Shown here in pieces: positions 56,401 to 60,000 of a stretch of 60,000 bases of DNA (its first letter is position 1; each line of letters starts with the position of its first letter). The notes below the pieces were generated by a model. The model saw only the letters and a program-made list of their open reading frames with translations, made no database searches and was not told the DNA's origin. The DNA lies in NCBI RefSeq assembly GCF_037975245.1, contig NC_092564.1, positions 8,159,984-8,219,983 of the forward strand, written 5' to 3'. The position numbers and the translations under genes are program-made. Origin of the DNA: Apostichopus japonicus. Taxonomy: Eukaryota; Echinodermata; Holothuroidea; Aspidochirotida; Stichopodidae.

Positions 56401-59289
56401 CCTTCCTCTAACTTCAGTCCCACCTGAGCACCAACATAGGCATTCTCAAAACTGGAAAAAAAAGAAAGATGGAATTATCAACAAAAAGAGTGTAGTAACA
56501 TGGGCTTAATGATAAATGCTGTGATTGGTCCTGATTCTAGTTACCATATTTCCAGATATACAACACACTCAAACAGACCTCTGTTCGAGTAGTGACGGGC
56601 ACATAGACTTACATCAAGTAAAGACATCTAGGACAAGACAAAACAGAAGACAAAGGAATGACTGGTAGCCAGGTGAATTGGTCTTAAAATTGGAAAGACA
56701 TATTACAACTTCGCTAATGGTTCGACATTTTGAATGTTACTCATGTGTATACAATGTAGGGTAAACATACAATAAATATTAACATTTTAAATCATTCGTA
56801 GTTCTCTTTCCTTCCCACCCCCATCCTCCCACTCCCAAACCGAAAAACAAGCAACAACAACAGATACAAGTAATTTATATCAATTAATGGATCTCTGATA
56901 GTGAATTTCTTGGAAAGTAAAAATATACGAATCGGCAGGACTCCTTCTGAGTAAGAAATTATAAACATGGTATAACACATTTACTGATATTAGAACTCAA
57001 ACATGAACATAACACAAACAACATGTCAATATAACGACGCACAAACTATTAACTGGTACAATTAAAACAAGAATAATAAACTGAAGAAATTGTGAAAATG
57101 AAGGGAAGAAATGCACAGAAAGAGAAACGACTAAAAAAGGATGATTGGTATTTATTTACCTGGTGGTTATGACAAGCAGCTGATCGCCGTTGCTCCTGCA
57201 TGCATCTCTTGCATCAGTCCACGAGAGAGGAACGTCTTCGACGAAACGATAACACGAGAAGTAGTATCTCGTGTAACCCTGCAGGAGATGGAAATTTAAA
57301 AACAAACAAGTTTACAGGACACTTCCAAGTCTGAATATGCATGAGCTTTAAATTTGTGGCACAAAATGTATCTTCTTTCAAGTTCCCAGTCATAGAATTT
57401 CGGGTAAAGGTGAAGGGGCTTTATGTACAGCTTGGGAAGGAATGGAGGGTGAGGTGCTCAGAGGGATTCTGCTACAAGTAATTAAAATAACATTAACTTA
57501 CTTCTGGGCAACCATCAGGAGTTGGTTCGACCACCACTGAACCGGTGTCATATTTAGGTACTTTACACACGGCAGAGTTTGCATAAGAGCATTCGACATT
57601 ACTCCACATACCCTATAGGAGAATACGGCAAGATGAGTGACGTTATTATCATGGAATATAGAATACATTTAACAGATTGCATAAATGTCGGACATTAGCC
57701 TCAGCTTTACAATGCATAGTTTGAGTGATATCATATCACCATAAGTCTGCAAGGGATATCAAATAACGTTTACAGACAAATATGACAATGTGATCATGTA
57801 TATATTTCTGTTGTTTTTATGTGATACTAAATGTGGATTCCATTCAATTCTACATATCTATGACAGCTACAGTATATTACAAGCAAACATAACATGTGAA
57901 AGGTGACATTGTCACAGTATATATGATGTGATTCCTGTCACTGAACATTGTCATATGTCACATGCAAGGAGGCTTATCGAAGACAAAATTACATGATAAC
58001 CACCATCTACCAATCACAATGACTGGCTGTCTCATAAATATACATCTGATTCACAAACAAATATCTGAATATGCATGAGCTAACATGTAAATCCTTTCTT
58101 CAATATGCATTAGCTAAAATCTTAATCCTTACTGTGTCTGCATTCATTTCTGTGCAGTCTCTGGTATTGGGATCATTATCCGGCTGAGCGGCGTCCCACA
58201 TGGTGATTTGGACCTCTGACCCGTCCACCCACTCATACAGTCCTTCTTGGTTCTCATCAGATAGACCTATATAGACATATTGCAATTTCTGATCCTCTGA
58301 GAAAGAAAGAAAAACCAAATTATAAGAAGTCGTTGATTGAATGTAAGATGTTTTGACAAACCATGCCGTGTGCACATGTTGATATATACAAATACAAATT
58401 TTTCTCCATTTAAAAAGTGTTCTGCCATTCTTCTGAGAGCGTTGTGGTCAAATGGTTAAAGCAGTTGACTTGTGATCTAAGGTTTGTAGGTTCGAGTCCT
58501 GGCCAGATCATTACATTGTCTCCTTGGGCATGGCACTTTATCTCCATTGCCTCTCTTCACCCGGGTGTATAAAATGGGGACCTGTGAGTTAAACTGTCAG
58601 TTGGGCACTGTTTAGCTGCTGCTATGCTAAGTTTGACAGGTTTTAAATGTGACCAGGGTAATATTGTAATGTGCCTTGAGCACCGCTATTGGTGGATATG
58701 TCTGCGCTTTATAAATCCTCAATATTATTATTATTCTTCTTCTTCTCGTGCTTTCAGACTTGTGCCCAGGGGATATAGGATTCAATTTGTTGCATTTACA
58801 TTGTATACCTCCTTTATTCCCTGGTGAGTAAATTGTGAGAGTTTTGCAGAGGACCAAGTAGGGATTCAGTATTAAATTCTTTGGATAGTCATACTTCACC
58901 TCCCACCCACCAGATGCACATAAATTAAATAATACCATCTACTAGACAAAGTTCACAAGATAATTCTTCCCCCCTGACTCCACTAACCTTCACCCATCCT
59001 CCTCCCCCTCCTCTGCCCTAGGGATTCTAATTCCAATTAATGACACAGTAAGTGAAGTTTTGTTTACCTGAAACAATAAAATAATTCACAAAGTTGTTGA
59101 TATGAATGTCCGAGATGGATACCACATCTGCCCCAGACAGAGCCAACTGGCAGTTATCCCTCTGAGTGTCATATTCAGCGGGGGTTTCAATCAGTTTGAA
59201 ACAATTGTTGCCGAATGGTGTCCATCCAGACTGGCAACCATAGGTGTCTGGTAGGACCACTGGAGGCGTCTCAGTCGGGAAATTAAACA
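41256..59289 (-). CDS. Mannose-receptor-like membrane protein with seven C-type lectin domains (5' partial, 22 exons seen)
   Basis: Minus-strand exons, N to C: 59289-59068, 58296-58133, 57612-57502, 57278-57160, 56451-56300, 55909-55695, 54293-54163, 53768-53710, 52986-52819, 52044-52021, 51103-50925, 50552-50491, 49322-49222, 48837-48559, 47678-47536, 46724-46619, 45873-45617, 44505-44325, 43883-43626, 42851-42672, 42327-42268, 41452-41256. All joins have GT/AG and matching phase, giving about 1,121 residues. C-type lectin-like domains lie at about residues 18-145, 163-289, 314-442, 458-585, 607-740, 759-886 and 904-1032 (A-G). A Thr/Pro stalk, a transmembrane helix (about 1061-1085) and a cytosolic tail with FDNMVY (1105-1110) follow. 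Known for the mannose-receptor family: such proteins bind sugars outside the cell and are internalised through a FxNxxY tail signal. The signal peptide and any ricin-type or FNII domain would lie beyond the right edge, so exact class membership is inference. Confidence 0.93.
42268..42327 (-). CDS. Lectin exon 21: juxtamembrane Thr/Pro stalk
   Basis: Acceptor ttttgcag, donor G|gtaagt, 60 bases, phase 1/1. IQEPSVTPAPPVTPEPISA is a short Pro/Thr stalk that could carry O-glycans (inference). It lies between the last lectin domain and the membrane helix. Confidence 0.9.
42672..42851 (-). CDS. Lectin exon 20: second half of domain G
   Basis: Acceptor gaacag, donor G|gtaagc. GYEWTDGSATGYTHWNNEEP, then a Tyr/Arg/Gly insert and DCVEMYTDQYGKWNDVDC. 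WND is present, but the other site reads EEPS rather than EPN. YVCKMSK closes the last domain. Confidence 0.95.
43626..43883 (-). CDS. Lectin exon 19: linker and first half of domain G
   Basis: Acceptor ttgttag, donor G|gtaaat, 258 bases. The linker EKPPTDKPVEGE is followed by CMDGWTDSGSACYWY, then WAEAEYTCSQAGGNLASVHS and the strand VWIGLRRNSQ. It is a textbook CTLD N-terminal half. Confidence 0.95.
43917..44075 (+). repeat. tRNA-derived SINE (family A), copy 3, 3'-truncated
   Basis: Plus-strand copy with the clearest head: gttagctcagtgcttaac (A box) and gagttcgagtcactcc (B box). The body runs to about catggatgtttaatatgaat and then diverges before the TACA tail. It lies in the lectin intron 43884-44324. 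Confidence 0.82.
44325..44505 (-). CDS. Lectin exon 18: second half of domain F
   Basis: Acceptor ctcaatag, donor G|gtttgt. FAWEDEWPLHFTNWGYNEPS has EPS at the calcium site. GCVYTSAMNGWNNTVC follows with WNN in place of WND, and SICKITT closes the domain. Confidence 0.92.
44506..45616 (-). other. Lectin intron between exons 17 and 18
   Basis: 1.1 kb without an exon. It has two G runs, at about 44836-44846 and 44991-45007 (17 Gs), the second a likely sequencing or assembly weak point. The rest is plain AT-rich DNA. Confidence 0.7.
45617..45873 (-). CDS. Lectin exon 17: linker and first half of domain F
   Basis: Acceptor tctatag, donor AAC|gtaagt, 85 codons. The linker PEAGDGQVVDFGP is followed by CTIPGFTDYRSYGESCFKY, then DQARDKCASEGASLATIDD, and AWIGLRDTN ends the exon. 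Confidence 0.93.
45874..46618 (-). other. Lectin intron between exons 16 and 17
   Basis: 0.75 kb, very AT-rich. It contains a three-copy tandem of about 24 bases with the core catctgtatatatatacata at 46380-46438. No exon is seen. Confidence 0.7.
46619..46724 (-). CDS. Lectin exon 16: end of domain E
   Basis: Acceptor tcctgaag, donor G|gttaga. DLNDCVEMQNDYDFAGIWSN (WSN, not WND), then VRCSNQIGYICQKNS closes the domain. The phases (0 in, 1 out) fit. Confidence 0.9.
46996..47345 (+). mobile_element. TTAA-flanked MITE, family E, copy 3 (intact ends)
   Basis: Both ends are preserved: TTAA + AGGCATTGAAG on the left and CTTCAATGCCT + TTAA on the right. This gives an 11-bp perfect terminal inverted repeat inside a TTAA duplication. 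The length is about 350 bases with no open frame. The TTAA target is typical of piggyBac-type transposases, but family assignment is inference. It lies in a lectin intron. Confidence 0.85.
47536..47678 (-). CDS. Lectin exon 15: core of domain E
   Basis: Acceptor ttggtcag, donor ACG|gttagt. It encodes FFSSLLKFLSVDVWIGLSD, then YMWTDQYAVTYTNWKPGKPD. The calcium-site triplet is KPD, so the Glu/Gln is lost and typical calcium-dependent sugar binding is unlikely (inference). Confidence 0.92.
47679..48558 (-). other. Lectin intron between exons 14 and 15
   Basis: 0.88 kb. The first part is AT-rich. A decayed coding-like patch lies on the opposite strand at 48146-48493 and is described separately. 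Confidence 0.65.
48146..48493 (+). pseudogene. Decayed coding-like patch on the plus strand, unknown origin
   Basis: An ATG at 48146 opens MPTRKKQTLDQHQ, then stops. Further on, 48334-48426 is open after a cag and encodes a Thr/Ser/Glu-rich stretch ending in VMTPEEKAAFF before TAA. A shift of frame there continues openly to TAA at 48491. The composition is protein-like but broken by stops and a frameshift. It may be a remnant of a retroelement or a processed gene; I do not recognise the family. Confidence 0.3.
48559..48837 (-). CDS. Lectin exon 14: end of domain D, linker, first half of domain E
   Basis: Acceptor acttaag, donor G|gtgagg, 279 bases. KWQDKNCGFAAPFICKR closes domain D with WQD in place of WND. 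A Pro/Thr/Ser linker (TVQPIPTPSSAPAGGG) follows. CPDDWYFHSGRCYYVGG opens domain E, and the helix region ends in NLATIHSHEEQ. Like exon 6 it bridges two domains. Confidence 0.93.
49222..49322 (-). CDS. Lectin exon 13: calcium-site part of domain D
   Basis: Acceptor ttcacag, donor G|gtaagg. WTDGQPYSYVNWKTGQPNN gives a QPN triplet, then NGEESCVEIDVTT. The exon is 101 bases, and both ends match the neighbours' phases. Confidence 0.92.
49553..49763 (-). repeat. tRNA-derived SINE (family A), copy 4, 5'-truncated
   Basis: The tatgtatg tail, gatcctcctgcaagcaggaa c, and the body up to the B box (gactcgaaccggggacctta) match the other copies. It breaks off at gattgaaaggtcc, where a ggggcaatt-type tandem begins, so the A box is missing. 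Confidence 0.85.
49762..49870. repeat. Short tandem array of ggggcaatt/ggggaaata units
   Basis: About seven imperfect units of 11-16 bases (ggggcaattc, ggggaaatat, ggggcaattt) directly follow the truncated SINE. They are G-rich on the plus strand. The array lies in a lectin intron. Confidence 0.75.
50491..50552 (-). CDS. Lectin exon 12: WIGL strand of domain D
   Basis: Acceptor ttcaaag, donor GA|gtaagt, 62 bases. VNPSVASYWIGLRESTTGTF has the classical WIGL. It ends two bases into a Glu codon completed by exon 13. Confidence 0.9.
50925..51103 (-). CDS. Lectin exon 11: first half of domain D
   Basis: Acceptor ccccgcag, donor CTT|gtaagt. CVSDREWKSGPPYCYYASS opens the domain. NSWDGANNWCRQNGGYLVSV follows, with the first CTLD helix and cysteine, then TSSYEAQILRGL. 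The exon ends in phase 0. Confidence 0.92.
51104..52020 (-). other. Lectin intron between exons 10 and 11
   Basis: 0.9 kb of AT-rich DNA with no repeat or exon that I recognise. Confidence 0.6.
52021..52044 (-). CDS. Lectin exon 10: micro-exon, linker between C and D
   Basis: Only 24 bases (acceptor ttttcaag, donor T|gtaaga) coding DTPAPPA with a split residue at each end. It joins exons 9 and 11 in frame. Its phase-1 ends mean that skipping it would also keep the frame. The call rests on phase fit, both splice signals and the Pro/Ala linker composition. Confidence 0.75.
52253..52525. repeat. Nested tandem duplication in a lectin intron
   Basis: gcgaggacattagtataaat tggtatgaac occurs at about 52255, 52375 and 52405. 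The 120-base block after the first copy (aagtcagaggcctgcctgtt g..., tctgtggctattgtaaaat) is repeated almost exactly after the third. The pattern suggests one duplication of about 120 bases plus a short 30-base one. Confidence 0.88.
52819..52986 (-). CDS. Lectin exon 9: calcium/sugar site of domain C
   Basis: Acceptor tattcag, donor A|gtaaga. YWTDGTPLTYTNWHVGEPND carries a textbook EPN triplet, followed by EECAVMFFDGHAWNDALC with WND. EPN plus WND is the mannose/GlcNAc/fucose-type calcium site (known). This is the only domain of the seven with both. YICERPK closes the domain. Confidence 0.93.
53170..53560. repeat. Degenerate short tandem (about 24-bp unit)
   Basis: Words like aacactaactagtgaa and gacactgaatagtgaa recur from 53175 to 53345 and again near 53520-53560. 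The copies are diverged, and the spacing is about 20-30 bases. It lies in the lectin intron between exons 8 and 9. Confidence 0.5.
53710..53768 (-). CDS. Lectin exon 8: core strand of domain C
   Basis: Acceptor tttttcag, donor A|gtaagg, only 59 bases. FPGDNGGYWFGLTDQNDEG carries the WIGL-like strand as WFGL. Phases fit both neighbours, which supports this small exon. Confidence 0.88.
54163..54293 (-). CDS. Lectin exon 7: helix part of domain C
   Basis: Acceptor gttgaag, donor CT|gtgagt. It encodes IRSGADNIASHYTADVEC and then GAHLASFSNPAEEQYLVS, the ALASxxSxxEExFL-like stretch of CTLDs. It ends two bases into a Leu codon. It stands next to a large 66-bp minisatellite in the intron. Confidence 0.87.
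54443..55100. repeat. Minisatellite, 66-bp unit with 59-bp variants
   Basis: gcctctatagagacatcaat ggatataccacatgcctcaa tacatacaatgagggatatg tccc repeats at 54465, 54531, 54597, 54663, 54722, 54788, 54847, 54913 and 54979. The spacing is 66 bases, or 59 where a unit lacks ccacatgcctc. Because 66 is a multiple of three and the unit lacks stops, frames of 86-163 codons stay open on both strands; these are not taken as genes. Confidence 0.95.
55101..55420 (-). repeat. tRNA-derived SINE (family B), copy 1, inside the minisatellite
   Basis: Read on the minus strand: a tRNA-like head with ggccaattggctaaggcgtc (A box) and ggttcgattcctgcc (B box), then cttgggcaagatgctttatc, acctgtgaggtaacttgtca and the tail gcgctttgagacctatcgct ggtataaagc followed by an ATT/ATA run. 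It separates two blocks of the same minisatellite. A relative lies at 58436-58742. Confidence 0.88.
55425..55680. repeat. Minisatellite, second block (about 35-bp units)
   Basis: Units like aaatacatccctggatatat cacatgcctct recur seven or eight times. They are shorter forms of the 66-bp unit left of the SINE. The block ends 15 bases before lectin exon 6. Confidence 0.88.
55695..55909 (-). CDS. Lectin exon 6: end of domain B, linker, start of domain C
   Basis: Acceptor attgcag, donor TTG|gtgagt, 71 codons. LSGRWTDAPCYTALPYVCEK closes domain B with WTD in place of WND. A Pro/Thr linker (LPPYITPVPTLPSDSG) follows, then CEDGWYGYGSSCFL opens domain C. One exon thus bridges two domains. Confidence 0.92.
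56300..56451 (-). CDS. Lectin exon 5: core of domain B
   Basis: Acceptor ttttccag, donor A|gtaaat. YWTGLSDIETPGYYQFVDG is the WIGL-type core, and VNWGPGQP plus the split Asn gives a QPN triplet at calcium site 2. QPN is seen in some CTLDs with altered sugar choice (known); the specificity here is not settled. Confidence 0.9.
56452..57159 (-). other. Lectin intron between exons 4 and 5
   Basis: 0.7 kb of AT-rich DNA with no exon or recognisable repeat. The neighbouring introns 55910-56299, 57279-57501 and 57613-58132 are likewise plain. Confidence 0.6.
57160..57278 (-). CDS. Lectin exon 4: first part of domain B
   Basis: Acceptor cctgcag, donor AG|gtaaat. It encodes GYTRYYFSCYRFVED, then SWTDARDACRSNGDQLLVI, the first helix and the Cys typical of a CTLD. 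It ends two bases into a Ser codon. Confidence 0.9.
57502..57612 (-). CDS. Lectin exon 3: end of domain A and linker
   Basis: Acceptor ctatag, donor GAA|gtaagt, 37 codons, phase 0/0. GMWSNVECSYANSAVCK closes domain A, with WSN in place of WND. A Val/Glu/Pro linker follows, and GCPE opens domain B. Confidence 0.9.
58133..58296 (-). CDS. Lectin exon 2: middle of domain A
   Basis: Acceptor tttctcag, donor ACA|gtaagg. It holds YIGLSDENQEGLYEWVDG, the WIGL-type core strand, then MWDAAQPDNDPNTRDC. The calcium-site triplet is QPD, which usually goes with galactose-type or no sugar binding (inference). A second cag two bases downstream would break the frame, so this acceptor is chosen. Confidence 0.9.
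58297..59067 (-). other. Lectin intron between exons 1 and 2
   Basis: 0.77 kb largely filled by the plus-strand SINE at 58436-58742. The rest is plain, pyrimidine-rich DNA near 58970-59020. Confidence 0.7.
58436..58742 (+). repeat. tRNA-derived SINE (family B), copy 2
   Basis: The head has tggtcaaatggttaaagcag (A box) and ggttcgagtcctggcc (B box). The body has cttgggcatggcactttatc and aatggggacctgtgagttaa. The end is gcgctttataaatcctcaat followed by an ATT run. The body matches the copy at 55101-55420 while the heads differ. Confidence 0.88.
59068..59289 (-). CDS. Lectin exon 1 of window: linker and first half of domain A
   Basis: Acceptor ttgacag, donor CAG|gtaaac. It encodes a Thr/Pro/Val linker (PTETPPVVLPD), then CQSGWTPFGNNCFKL, the usual CTLD opening with its first cysteines, and a helix region with DNCQLALSGADVVSIS. 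It enters with two bases of a codon, so an upstream exon exists outside the window. Confidence 0.9.
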
Positions 59290-60000
59290 CTGTCAAAAAA
59301 TAAGGACAATAATGATAAAAAATTAAAAAAATCAAGAAACAAAGAGATTTAAAGTGTAGTAAGGCAAATCCCAAGATCCGTACAAACTTTGTGCACAAGT
59401 TTAATATTTTACAAGTTTATTCCCTACCCCCTTCCTTTAATCCTCTCTTTGTCCCTACACTGTTTATCTCCTACCTCTCCTCTTTCCCTGTTGGTTTCTT
59501 ACTTTCTTCTCTCCAACCCCTTGTCTACTAATCCCTTACCTCTATCTCTTTGTGTTCACCATGCTCAATAACCTGTCTGTATTCTGTGCATGTTTTTGTC
59601 CCTTCTGTTACTGTTACTTGTCATTCAGCCTTTGAAGAAGATCCTGCTAGGATCGAAACGTCAAGCCAACTTACTTTAACACATTCTCTGACACAGGCTC
59701 TCTAGTGGATAAAGCAGTTTGCTAATAGTTTTATTTTATTTTAAGTTTGCTATTTATTAAACATATTAAATGGCAATAATACCCAGAAACATTAAAAAGT
59801 TTATAAGACAGAAAATATTCACAGAAACAAACCTCTAGCCTGTATGCGATTGCTCCTGACCATGAAACATAGTCACAGAAAAGGTGCATTTTGGCAATTA
59901 GTGGGGTTAATTAAAAATGTTTAGGTTTCATTAATAATAATTTAGAGTTCCTCCACCACAATTATTTTGGCTTTCATAGCAATGGTGATCATGATTTGAT
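59290..60000 (-). other. Lectin intron reaching the window edge
   Basis: No further exon is seen up to 60000. It holds dispersed element D (59403-59733) and AT-rich DNA. The next upstream lectin exon lies outside the window. Confidence 0.65.
59403..59733 (-). repeat. Dispersed element D, long copy in reverse
   Basis: Reverse complement of the 23598-23944 copy: the pyrimidine-rich tract (tctttgtccctacactgttt), then gaagaagatcctgctaggat cgaaacgtc, then tctctagtggataaagcagt ttgct. It lies in the intron upstream of the first visible lectin exon. Confidence 0.85.

Overview
This is a eukaryotic, intron-rich, AT-rich window from an animal genome. Two multi-exon genes face each other tail to tail. 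The exon/intron joins (GT..AG) were read by eye, and the codon phases agree at every join in both genes. A marine invertebrate deuterostome, most likely an echinoderm, is the best guess from the multi-CTLD lectin, the tau-type gene and the tRNA-derived SINEs. The species cannot be proved from this sequence.

Gene 1 (+ strand, exons from 5739 to 34540) encodes a microtubule-associated protein of the tau/MAP2/MAP4 family. A large acidic then Pro/Ser/Lys-rich exon (5739-6451) is followed by a string of small exons. Each small exon carries about one tau-type repeat (a K-x-G-S core ending in a PGGG-like turn). I count nine complete repeats, one degenerate leading repeat and one terminal repeat without the PGGG turn; vertebrate tau has three or four. 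The last exon is short and acidic. 634 residues are visible; the first coding exon(s) lie upstream of 5739 and were not identified with confidence.

Gene 2 (- strand, exons from 59289 down to 41256) encodes the C-terminal 1,121 or so residues of a type I membrane lectin. It has seven consecutive C-type lectin-like domains (A-G, N to C), a short Thr/Pro stalk, one transmembrane helix and a tail of about 36 residues with a FDNMVY motif. That motif fits FxNxxY, the endocytosis signal of the mannose-receptor family. Its 5' part lies beyond the right edge. Only domain C has the full EPN plus WND calcium/mannose signature.

Layout: 1-5738 upstream of or inside the 5' part of gene 1, with weak coding-like patches; 5739-34540 tau-like gene; 34541-41255 convergent intergenic DNA plus 3' UTRs; 41256-59289 lectin gene; 59290-60000 lectin intron. 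Introns are loaded with repeats: three tRNA-derived SINE families, a TTAA-flanked MITE family (three copies), a fold-back element, a dispersed element with a GATCCTAGCAGGATC palindrome (four places), and many minisatellites (23, 34, 45, 66, about 173 and 220 bp units). No true tRNA, rRNA, CRISPR or bacterial feature was seen. The two genes have no evident shared function: one is a cytoskeletal protein, the other a cell-surface receptor of innate-immune or clearance type.
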